Shown: positions 55,740 to 64,000 of the stretch, piece after piece
Position numbering within the stretch: position 1 is the stretch's first letter
How the letters are laid out: each line of letters begins with the position of its first letter
DNA from: Micrasema longulum
Taxonomy: Eukaryota; Arthropoda; Insecta; Trichoptera; Brachycentridae
Length of the DNA stretch: 64,000 nucleotides
Direction of reading: 5' to 3'
Assembly (NCBI GenBank): GCA_022494885.1
Contig: JAGVSM010002781.1
Coordinates: 62,001-126,000 of the forward strand
Notes under the pieces: model-generated
What the model was told of the DNA's origin: nothing
What the model saw: the letters and a program-made list of their open reading frames with translations, nothing else
Databases searched by the model: none
Position numbers and translations under genes: made by a program

Positions 55740-56640
55740 TTGTTCTAAATCCAAATCTACTAATTATAAATTTCTTATATCTTGATGTAAGGTAGGTACC
55801 ATAAGGATGAGTCAAGGGAAGGATGGAAAAGAAAGGTAATTGGTCAGGAAAAACATCGATAAGTGCTGTTATTTACTCAACATTAGTATTTTTCAACTTG
55901 ATGAAAATTTAAAAAAAAAACTTGAGAAAACACAGTATGTTAATTGTTTCTAAATCATAAAACCTGTATGTGACATGTCTATACCGAGATGGATTTTTAG
56001 ATCTTGTGTTATCGCTTTAAATCTCAGCACGATTTCTTTTTCTTTATTTTCTGATAGCTATCGAGTAAAAAAAACCTCGTCTTAATACAAAAACCGATAC
56101 GCCATAAAATATAACAGTTGGTACAACTTTCTTTGCCGATATTTATCCTTTCGACTCGTATTTGTAACTCGAAGCACGTGGCTTCTACAATTTATAGTCG
56201 AATATTTTAAAATTGTGTTTACAAAATCAAATAAAAAAATACATTTAGATATTGTTATGTTAATATGAATACACGTTAGATTAAATTACCATATTAAAAC
56301 GTGATTGCAGTCACAACAAAAGTAGTATATTTTCAGCGTTTCATTTTAAGATGGCTGCGTAAATATCACGCAGTGTAAAATAATCCATTATGTAAATGCG
56401 TGTTTATTTACAACGGAATACATATTGTAAATTACAAAAACGTTAATGAGGAAGTTCAATAGATAAATAAATATTTATTGAAACACTATCAAGCTAAGCC
56501 AAAAAAAATGTGTGTCGTATTAATACTTTGATTTTTTAAAGATTTGTAATTATGAAATTATTTTGCCCGTGACTTCACAATTTATCGTCACTAATCAAAA
56601 TACACTAAACGTTGAATAAAATACGCTAAAAAAGCTATAA
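55740..56640. other. No supported gene
   Basis: AT-rich. A small palindrome GTGATTGCAGTCAC lies at 56301. Nothing coding-like. Confidence 0.4.
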
Positions 56641-56644
56641 ATGA

Positions 56645-56765
56645 TTGACATATTACAACAGAGATGTAGAACATTTTAGAGAAGGTAATAAGGAAGTCAA
56701 GGCATCTACAGGGTTGTGACATGGCATTGGCTGGTGTAAATGGTCACTTTACACACCGGGCAAAG
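56645..56765. repeat. P element, left end, cut by LINE-B sequence
   Basis: GACATATTACAACAGAGATG to CACTTTACACACC. A TAAATAAATAAATA stretch follows, then CCATTCAC (P again) and immediately LINE-B. The junction suggests LINE-B or its remnant landed in the P core. Confidence 0.6.
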
Positions 56766-56809
56766 TGAATAAATGAAATGCATAAATAAATAAATATAAG
56801 TACCATTCA

Positions 56810-57480
56810 CCATCTTTGAAAAAGTTCAAAAGGTTTGTTCCATAGGAACAATACCCTACACTAAATATATCAGATACGTGGGAATAACTATTGCCGAGTT
56901 CATGAAGTCTATTTAATACGGCATTACAAGTATACACTGTCCGTGAATTGTTGCTACAAAACGGTGGCACCTGTCTAGTCATTCTTCCAGGCACCCTGAA
57001 GTTGATGAGAGATAATAGTTCAGGGCAATCCCATATTGAATTTACAATTTTGAATAAATTTAAAAGGTCAATAATTTTTCTTCTATCGTTAAATTTTAAC
57101 AAATTTAATGTTTTTAGTAAAAAATCGTAATTTAAAAATTCATGACTGATTTTAAGTTTAAAACTTATATACTGTAAGGATTTTTTTGGACTCTTTCAAG
57201 AGAATTTTGGTGACTGTTTTAGTAAGGAGTCCATATTGTAGAGTAATACTCTAACTGGCTTCTCACTAATGAAGTATACATCAACTTCAAAGTGCCTATG
57301 TTTTTGAATTCCTTAGTCACACGTAACATGAAGCCTAAAATTTTTAGAGATTTACTAGTTATATAATATAAATTATACAAAGCATTTTTATTTGAGACTA
57401 AGGAGGTATTGACAATAACCAGAAACAATACGGTCATTGGCCCGCACATTACTGAGATCATCGTATTGGAATTTTTCATT
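56810..57480 (-). pseudogene. LINE-B, older copy
   Basis: Minus frames: LKLMYTSLVRSQLEYYSTIW, ITSKSLKILGFMLRVTKEFK (57360-57230), then LNDRRKIIDLLNLFKIVNSI, FRVPGRMTRQVPPFC, RLHELGNSYSHVSDIFSV and FFKDGE. It is visibly more diverged than the copies at 12.7 and 26.2 kb and lacks their 3' UTR. Beyond 57420 the sequence is unrelated although the frame stays open to 57480. Confidence 0.75.
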
Positions 57481-57634
57481 TAGTTTTATATTTAGTACAA
57501 TAGTAAAAAAATAAGGATAGCCCACAGAAGATACAGGAAATAGATAAAAACTCAAGTATTCCAAACATTTCCAAAGATATCATTATCCTCGTGTTGCGGT
57601 TTTTCTGTCTTGCTACCGACTTCAAATTAACGTT

Positions 57635-57720
57635 AGTAAGTATTTATACATAACCACTTTTCTATGTCTACTGATTTTGAAACATACCCGTCTCTTCGTC
57701 AGGACAATAATTACACTAAA
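57635..57720 (-). repeat. PLE-like type 1 end, decayed
   Basis: On the minus strand: CCTGACGAAGAGACGGGTAT, GTTTCAAAATCAGTAGACAT and AGAAAAGTGGTTATG. CTGACGA is at 57702-57696. The hairpin's second strand and GAAACC are mutated (CAAAATC). Confidence 0.5.
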
Positions 57721-57944
57721 ATCCAGATCCATTATACAGCTTCATTCTCAGAATAATCATTCGTTACCGCTTAAAGAAAAGCCCTTTAGCTTTATTGCAT
57801 AGAAGAAAAGCGTACCATTTTTTTTGCTAGGTTTTTAGTTTAATAACAAACGTGTAGCGGACAGTTTCAGTTTTACGCTTGCTATTTTCGACCCGAGTAT
57901 CTTTTGGCTCGTTGCATTGTTGTAAACTTAAGTTGTGTTAAATA

Positions 57945-58650
57945 TATGTTGGACGACATTAGCCGTCGTATACGCCATATAAACATATTAACTTTTTAAT
58001 TTCTTCCAAATGCTATCTACGCGATATTTTTTTGGAAATAATGCTCGGAAGTGGCACGAAGGGGCTGAGTAAGTGGCTATTAAACGTTGTTATGCAAAAA
58101 GCAGCTAACAATAGAAAATACAAACTGAAATAATGGCACTTTTGTGAATAGAGCTAATAATCAAATCTACATAACAATAGGAATGTTATTTATTTAGACA
58201 AATGATAAATAATGCATGTATTCGTTTTTGTATAAAACAAAAAAATTGGTAATGTATTTGACCAGATTCAATGGTTTTAACGACAGCCAGATCTAATATT
58301 TAATCAAACCTCATACAACTCTGAATGTATGAGGTGACATTAATTTTCATGACATTTTGACATGATGAAATTTTCAGAATGTAAATATTACAATTTTTAG
58401 TACAAAAACGGCCTGACTGTTTTAAACAGAACATAGAATCAACCATCTTGAGTCCATTAACACCAATATCTCACTTTTTCAAAATTGTGGACTGGCTGCT
58501 TTCTGCATAACTACGTTCTATTGTCACTATGTTTTGTCCGTGCGCATTTACGCGAGGACAGTGCGGCGCGCGCGGTGGTGGGGGTAATCCATTGCCCCGC
58601 GGAGAAAGTCTGCGTTCTATCTCTAAGACAATGTTTTGGTCCATTGTCCT
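57945..58650 (-). repeat. Repeat R copy 2, split by M1
   Basis: Inverted relative to copy 1. On the minus strand GGACAATGGACCAAAACATT (58650) to CATAGTGACAATA, then M1, then TAGCCACTTACTCAGCCCCT, ATTTGGAAGAAATTAAAAAG and TTATATGGCGTATACGACGG (57980). It has no palindromic element at TTATATGGCG, so it is the empty site for copy 1. Confidence 0.75.
58082..58518. mobile_element. M1 inverted-repeat element, copy 2
   Basis: Ends AAACGTTGTTATGCAAAAAG and the complement of GAACGTAGTTATGCAGAAAG; TATT duplicated at 58078-58081 and 58519-58522. R copy 1 shows the unduplicated site CAATAGCC (53867). It shares GCACTTTTGT, CAAAATTGTGGACTGGCTGC and AACAGAACATAGAATC with the 22.9-kb copy. Confidence 0.85.
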
Positions 58651-58749
58651 GTCTAGTTTCCAATCAGCCTTTTTGTTTATGACGGCAGCGTAAGTGCGCC
58701 GCAGTGCACCTATTAAGAATCAATGGTGTAGTTGTACAATTGTTGATTT

Positions 58750-59350
58750 GTACATTAGTACATTTGACCGCATAACCGAGTATCGCACGCAACTACACTG
58801 GCTCAGTATCAGGCATAGAAGAAACATTCACATTCTATCACTTCTTCACAATATTTTAAATAATCCTACTTCGCCTGTTTATCTGAGAGAGCTCATCCAA
58901 CCTCTTTCAAAACACGGACTATTTCTTCGTTCTAGTAACGAGAGAACCCTTTTAATACCCTGTCATCGCTCTAATTTTCTTGCCTCCTCTTTCACAGAAG
59001 TAGCCGCTCGATTGTGGAATAAACTTTTTAAAGTTAGAGACGCCCCTTTTTATTTACATTTAAGTCAAGATTGAAATGTCACTATCTAAATATTTAAATT
59101 GTTCCTTTATCCTTATTTTTTCCTTCCCATCCCCTCTCCTCTCTTCATAGTATAGTGTTTTTTTAGATATATTTATTTTTGTTAATCTTTGCTTTTAATT
59201 TTTGTATAAAATTGTAAGATTCAATATGTCCATGTATTAATAATTTTCTCAAACTGAACGGTTTGGGTAGGTTGGAAGAAATTGCCTTAAGGCAATATGC
59301 CCGCCCTTATATGTATATATATTGTATATGTATATAAAGTGTCAAATAAA
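58750..59350 (+). pseudogene. LINE-C ORF2 C-terminus with complete 3' end
   Basis: From about 58758: FDRITEYRTQLHWLSIRHRR, ILSLLHNILNNPTSPVYLRE, NERTLLIPCHRSNFLASSFT, AARLWNKLFKVRDAPFYLHL, then SQD and stop at 59074. Uninterrupted, unlike 25890-27975, and so the reference for that copy's insertions. UTR hairpin ATTGCCTTAAGGCAATAT, CCCGCCC, ending in AAATAAATAAATAAG at about 59350. 5'-truncated next to repeat R. Confidence 0.85.
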
Positions 59351-59749
59351 TAAATAAGTAAATACATTTGAACAAAATTTTTAGTGATACTTAAATTAAG
59401 ACATATCAATAGTTGAATCAACCAAATCTCAATAGAAAAGATATTATGAATTCAACACAGAATTGTTAGATATTTACACGATTTTGTATGTAACGAATAT
59501 AAATCAAAGTCAAAACACACCTTAAAAATAACATGATATTTATTCAGGGCCAAAAGTAATGATAAAATATACGAGAAAAAGCCAATTAGAGTTTTTTTTT
59601 ACTATTAAAAAAAATCTCATACAAACCGACTATTTTCAAGTGATTAAAACATAATTTAAATAAAAATTTACACGAAGAATTTTTTTTTTAATCAAAAAAA
59701 TATGTATTTATTATTTTGCTTTTTAATTTATTATGTAAAGAAATAAAGA

Positions 59750-59850
59750 GTGATACTTTAATCCACAAATTTGGAATATTCAGCGACCGGTTTCATCGCT
59801 TTCGTGACATCTTCGATGCTAGTATCTTTATTAAGGAGTTTAATGTATTT
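59750..59850 (-). repeat. PLE-like terminal repeat, type 3, copy 2
   Basis: On the minus strand: ACTAGCATCGAAGATGTCAC, GAAAGCGATGAAACCGGTCG, CTGAATATTCCAAATTTGTG and GATTAAAG. It has the GAAACCGG core and an AAGATGTCA segment. Same order as 13690-13790. Confidence 0.5.
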
Positions 59851-60574
59851 ATACAATTAAAGTATTTATTTATTAAATTAATTAAAGTATTTATAAAATT
59901 GTGGATATGGTATCACTCGTCATTTATTTATATAATAAATTACAATGAACTTCCATCAAGAATTATCACTTGCAAACGTAAATGTTTTATTAATTTGCTC
60001 ATTTATAAAGTTGATACATGTGGGTAAAAAAACATTTTCCTTTCCAGAGTCAATATATATTATTTGAAGTTCTAACAGAAAAAGCTCATAAATCATTTTT
60101 GACCATTTGTGAACATAGAAGATTTACAATTTAGGGTGGTAACGTGTATTACAGAAATATAAAATCTAATAATGTCTACTTTTACGCAATAGTTTGCCTG
60201 TGTTAGTTTTATTATTCGAATCTTCAATAAGTATTATTTAGTAGGTAATAGTAAAAATACGTGTATAGTTTTATTTCACTTTTATTTTTTAAAAAATCGA
60301 TTCACATTTTCCGAGACTGGTTTGACGATGTAGGTCACGACGAAACCTGGTCACTGCTAAAAATAATAAATAAAAAAATTAATTAAAACTACACGCGTAT
60401 TTTTATTACTAAGATAATAATTATGATAATTATGGATAACTTATAAAGCGCCATTTTCGTAATATAATACCTCAAGGGCGCTTTACAAAGTGATGATATA
60501 AAGATATAAATTTAATTTTTACTTTTTAATTTAAGAAAAATAATATACTTTTTCATATTACTTTTCCACCACAT

Positions 60575-60865
60575 GCTAAGAATTTATTCAAATGATTTAG
60601 AAAACAAGTGGGTTTTAAGTTTCTTCCGAAACATCACTTCACTCTCACAGTTTCGGATTTCTGCTGAGAGAGCTTTCTCAATGCATCCATTAATCAAATC
60701 AACAAGCACAATTCTCTCGCTCGGTTTACAATAAAAATAAATCTGCATAGCAGTGAGACCACGATCCACATCATTTGATAATATTCTCTATATCTTTGGT
60801 GTACAGGAGATAGAGGAGTGGTCCGAGTACTGATCCTTGGGGTACTCCAGTAGACACCTTAAAAT
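60575..60865 (-). pseudogene. LINE-K: RT palm motif joined to C-terminus
   Basis: Minus strand 60862-60785 reads [20 protein letters not shown] then YTKDIENI, the [10 protein letters not shown] palm motif of CR1/Jockey-type RT. Within 20 bp, one frame over, comes [20 protein letters not shown], then KALSAEIRNCESEVMFRKKL and KTHLFSKSFE to a stop at 60584. In intact elements several hundred bases, including the YADD site, separate these blocks, so an internal deletion is inferred. The UTR has GCGCTTTATAAG/CCTTGAGG. Confidence 0.75.
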
Positions 60866-60960
60866 AGGGAGATATCACATACTACGAATACCGATTAAAA
60901 TATATGAAATGGATTAAGAATAATTATTTGTATATACAAAATCAACATGGATGTTTGGTT
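60865..60960. repeat. Dispersed repeat X, copy 2
   Basis: ATACTACGAATACCGATTAA, ATGAAATGGATTAAGAATAA and CAACATGGATG match 6703-6790. Directly abuts LINE-K. Confidence 0.5.
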
Positions 60961-61099
60961 TATTTATTATAGGGCACTTGTGCCGTATAATAAATAAATA
61001 AAAAAAATAGTTATTTTACGCCAGGACAAATTTGTACCGTCGCGTCAGGAAGCAATGGGTTAATGTGCAGTCAATTGTTATCAGGAATAGAACCTTGAG

Positions 61100-61111
61100 A
61101 TCTCGCGAGAT
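61100..61111. promoter_or_regulatory. ATCTCGCGAGAT palindrome
   Basis: A perfect 12-bp palindrome containing TCTCGCGAGA, a known promoter element in vertebrates. Nothing else here indicates a promoter, so it may be chance. Similar TCGCGAGAG strings occur in the hairpin at 61908-61992. Confidence 0.2.
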
Positions 61112-61374
61112 AGCAATTCATCCACGAGTGTAGAATAAATAATATTACTCGAAAAAACAGAACAGAAGCATTGACGCCAACTTGGCAGAGTAGACATACT
61201 ATATGCTTGTTATAAGCATATCGTCACCGTACAAGCAAAAGTAGCTAACTACAAACATACCATACTGGGCAAATTAACGACGTAGTATAAAATATCAATT
61301 ACCCAAGGGAAAAAATATCCATTTGCTTTAAAATAAACCATATTAAACAAACTAAAAAACTACGACCGCCGTCC

Positions 61375-61822
61375 CGCCATTTTTCCGTGGCGGAAGGCAG
61401 AGAGAATGGACCGCCACACACGTCTATCCTGGCATACATTTATAGCTTCTTCCACATTCATACATCTTGTCATACATGTCCTTCGGTTCTGCCTGCTTTT
61501 GACATGATGACTAGATTTCAGTTTTTGGTTTATCTGTGTCCTCGTCTCACGTTACCGTTCATTTTCGCTGTATATACTCGTTTAACCATTCTTTCTACGT
61601 GACCAAACCATCTCAGAGACCCTTTTTTTATCTTATCAATTATCCCTGACTCAGATTTACACTCTCGCCTGATTTCATCATTTGTAACCCTGTCATACAT
61701 TGATTTTCCAAACATTCGTCTTAGAGATCGCATTTCAACCGCGTTCACTTGGTTTTCATTCTTTCTCTGCCAGTTCCATGTTCCACTTCCATACATACGT
61801 GTCGGAACCAACACTGCATTAG
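61375..61822 (-). pseudogene. LINE-A ORF2 C-terminus, most complete 3' end
   Basis: Minus frame: NAVLVPTRMYGSGTWNWQRK, NAVEMRSLRRMFGKSMYDRV, NDEIRRECKSESGIIDKIKK, SLRWFGHVERMVKRVY. After a frameshift it continues QNRRTCMTRCMNVEEAINVC, RRVWRSILSAFRHGKMAG to a stop near 61370. A short deletion follows HVERM (the DD.R.. segment is missing). The YG.E.W, RWFGHVERM and MTRCMNVEEA blocks are in correct order. A SINE fragment starts at its upstream edge. Confidence 0.8.
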
Positions 61823-61905
61823 TACACCAATCGAAGAATATCTTGATCATTTTTGTCACATGAAAGGTCTTACGATTCAGCACTAGTTTAGAGGTGCTAT
61901 TCTGA
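61823..61905 (-). mobile_element. SINE S1 fragment
   Basis: TTAGTACACCAATCGAAGAA, TATCTTGATCATTTTTGTCA, CTTACGATTCAGCACTAGTT equal the S1 body on the minus strand. Both ends missing. It is read through by the LINE-A frame, so that chimeric frame is not a real protein. Confidence 0.6.
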
Positions 61906-61907
61906 AC

Positions 61908-61992
61908 CATTCTCGCGGCACGAGAACAGTTTTTCTCGTGTATTTTTTAGGGAAATTCACGAGATTATACGGTCGCGAGAGCGTTTAAAATA
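61908..61992. repeat. Nested hairpins with TCGCG ends
   Basis: CACGAGAA and TTCTCGTG pair around CAGTT (61919-61940); CTCGTG and CACGAG pair across 61933-61964; outer CTCGCG and CGCGAG (61913, 61972) close the block. It may be a tiny fold-back element. Confidence 0.45.
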
Positions 61993-62129
61993 CCAGCCGA
62001 GAGACTGTTAAATAATATTTTTGTGTAAAAACTTCAAATTGAATAAAACGTTTTAGCTCATATGCCGTTTTATTCCAAATCTTCTTTACAGAACAAATTC
62101 AATGTCCTGAAGTTAGACGCATTTACTCA

Positions 62130-62790
62130 TTATTTTTTATTTATTTATCAATTTATATACATATAAGAGCGGGCATATTAATTCCTTCCTACCTACCCAA
62201 ACAGTTTAGTTTGAGAATATCACAAATACATGGACATTTTTAATCTTAAGATTTTATACGAAATTAAAAACAAAAACTAACAAAATATAAAAATCAACAC
62301 TTTAGTGTTGTTTGTTGTAGTTACAGTTTACTGTGAAAAGAGGAGAGGGGATGGGAAGAAAAAAAGAAGTAGAAAGGAACCACTCAAATATTTAGATAGC
62401 GACATTTCAATATTAAATGTGAACGAAGACGGGGTCTTTAACATGGGTAGTGGTATAAAGTGGGTAGATTATTTTACAATTGAGCAGTTACTACTGTGAA
62501 AGAGGAAGCAAGAAAATTAGAGCGATGAAAGGGTATTAAAAGGGTTCCCTCGTTACTATAACGAAGGGATAGTCCGTGTTGTGATAGAGGTTGGAAGAGC
62601 TCTCTCAGATAAATAGGTGAAGTAAGATTATTTAAAATATTGTAAAGAGGTGATAGAATGTGAATGTTTCTTCTTTGCCTGATACTGAGCCAGTGTAGTT
62701 GCGTGCGATATTCGGCTATGTGGTCGAATTTGCGAACGTCAAAGATATAACGTACACAAACATTCTGCAATCAATTTCACGTTTAAGTCC
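62130..62790 (-). pseudogene. LINE-C ORF2 C-terminus and 3' UTR
   Basis: Minus frame: LQNVCVRYIFDVRKFDHIAE, YRTQLHWLSIRQRRNIHILS, NNLTSPIYLRELFQPLSQHG, NEGTLLIPFHRSNFLASSFT, ending at 62474. A broken continuation (62470-62400) should hold LWN.LP. The UTR has CCCGCTCTTATATGTATA and the TTGGGTAGG..GGAAG end; A/T tail at 62140. Fourth LINE-C copy. It abuts an S1 SINE upstream. Confidence 0.8.
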
Positions 62791-62811
62791 CATATTACTG
62801 GTGTTGTAGAT

Positions 62812-63057
62812 AATCATCATCATTTCCTTTCCGCACCTAATGGTGCATAGGGCACTGCATAGGTACACCAATCGCAGCGTATCTTGGTAAGATGATCAGT
62901 CTTACTCTCAAGTACCAGTCCAGGGACTATAAAATATTCCCACTATATAAAACACCCTTTAAGATAAATATTTCATGTCAACAATGTCGGAAATTGAACC
63001 CAAGACCTCTTGCATGGCAGGCAAACGCGATGGCTACTGCACCATGAGGCCGAGATA
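62812..63057 (-). mobile_element. SINE S1, full length
   Basis: Minus strand: CGGCCTCATGGTGCAGTAGC (box A), TGCCATGCAAGAGGTCTTGG, GTTCAATTTCCGAC (box B, two changes), the body GAGAGTAAGACTGATCATCT, GATACGCTGCGATTGGTGTA, tail GGAAATGATGATG. One of the two most complete copies. Confidence 0.8.
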
Positions 63058-63577
63058 ACAAGATAAACTTTTCAATATAACACAGGCCCAGGAAATCTAT
63101 TATTGTACCAAACACAATTTTTTTTTTTTTTAAATTGATAAACTTAACGTTAGTATTTCTAAAATATCGTTGAAATACAATTAAAGTTAACACTTAATAT
63201 TGTCATTAAATTATATTGTTGGAAGTTTGGTTTCAAAAGAATATTTTTCAAAAATATTATTATTCGTAAAAATGGATTAATGAAGATGATCGCTTTTGGT
63301 TGTATGATGGCGGTATATATTATGTCCCCTGTAAAAACACTTAGTTGTAAGAAAGTACATGCTGCTTTGCTCATTATAAAACAAAAGTAAAAAACTGACT
63401 GTAAAGGACAAACCCCTTTTTATTTAATTTCATCTTCTTAAATGGGCTGTGCAGATATCATGAGTAGGATCAGTGTCTAAGGAATAAATTATTGATTCTT
63501 CCCGAGTACAGAATAGATATCCCAAATCTAGAATGTTAAATTGATTCACTCGATAATGTACTTGTAATTTTAAAGAA

Positions 63578-63770
63578 TCGTCATCATCAGCAATCCCTTA
63601 TTCAAAGGGCATTGAATCGTGACACTAAATGCAGCGTATCCCGATCATCGGTTACTAGAAGATAAGGTGAAAATAACATTTTAGGTGCGCCGATCCAGAG
63701 ACGGTAAGATATTTCAGAGTAAAACCAACTTTCATGTCGATCTTCAAAGGAATTGAACTCGGGACCTCCA
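63578..63770 (-). mobile_element. SINE S1, diverged
   Basis: CGTCATCATCAGCAATCCCT, AAATGCAGCGTATCCCGATC, AGAAGATAAGGTGA and AATTGAACTCGGGACCTCCA (box B). The box A end is replaced by a LINE tail starting at 63772. Confidence 0.65.
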
Positions 63771-63771
63771 G

Positions 63772-64000
63772 TATTTATTTATACATTTGCCCAATGGGCA
63801 TTTTTAAGGACATATTTTTGATAGAAAATTATTATAAAAATAGTATAAAGACTCAATGGTATATAGTAGACTTAGTGTGAGTGGAAGCGGGAGAGAGGTG
63901 TTTATAATTGAATTTGATTCAGTGATTCTTTGAAAGAAGACAACTTGTTATCAAAGAAATCAAGACTGGTATGTTTGTTGGCATACCTAAGAATTTTGGG
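63772..64000 (-). mobile_element. LINE 3' end running off the window
   Basis: The plus strand starts TATTTATTTATACATTTGCC, CAATGGGCAT: an A/T tail and GCCCATTGGGC hairpin as on other LINE ends. Further up the minus strand reads ILRYANKHTSLDFFDNKLSS, FKESLNQIQL then stop (63990-63915), a weak ORF2 C-terminus. The rest lies outside the window. Confidence 0.5.

Noticed and set aside
59716..60027. 103-codon plus-strand frame
   Set aside because: Runs antisense through the type 3 hairpin repeat into AT-rich DNA; Ile/Phe/Lys-rich with no motif.

Overview
This window looks like AT-rich nuclear DNA from an arthropod, most probably an insect. The signs are many 5'-truncated non-LTR retrotransposons, tRNA-derived SINEs, mariner-type remnants, short inverted-repeat elements, and exon-like pieces with eukaryotic splice signals. 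Some repeat styles (endonuclease-RT LINE tails, SINEs ending in GAT repeats) recall Lepidoptera, but the order is not proven. There is no operon structure, rRNA, functional tRNA or CRISPR array, and I found no complete host gene. Family names used here (LINE-A, SINE S1, P, M1, Z, R and so on) are my own labels for sequences that recur inside the window.

Layout. 0-3 kb has one codon-biased candidate exon (764-955) followed by LINE and SINE debris. 5-10 kb has LINE-A and LINE-G remnants, two P elements side by side, and a long TTTTA array between inverted arms. 11-16 kb has a P element, a SINE-like Z element split by LINE-B, a decayed LINE-D and a second, inverted, unsplit Z copy. 17-23 kb is rich in SINEs, with a LINE-C tail, an LTR-like TATA/Inr promoter, a P hairpin and a 427-bp inverted-repeat element (M1). 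24-28 kb has LINE-E and then LINE-C with LINE-B nested inside it. 29-39 kb has small inverted-repeat elements, two candidate mini-exons (30.45-30.65 kb), several P copies, an internally deleted mariner and a cluster of hairpins with hammerhead-like cores. 39-49 kb has more inverted-repeat elements, LINEs and a DDE transposase fragment. 49-59 kb has the longest open RT frame (206 codons), SINEs, a 1.16-kb palindromic element, a 230-bp tandem duplication and LINE-B. 58-64 kb is again LINE-A, LINE-C and SINE S1 copies.

The most informative structure is a set of paired filled and empty insertion sites. A two-copy repeat R (53.7-55.2 kb and, inverted, 57.9-58.65 kb) carries a palindromic element in one copy and M1 in the other, and each copy supplies the other's empty site. 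The Z pair does the same for LINE-B. These give exact element ends and target duplications from the window alone. The most speculative item is a family of CTGANGA-hairpin-GAAACCGG motifs resembling hammerhead ribozyme cores of the kind reported in Penelope-like elements.

No genes visibly work together here. Unless the mini-exons and the 764-955 exon belong to a host gene with very long introns, the window is intergenic or intronic DNA built by successive transposon insertions.
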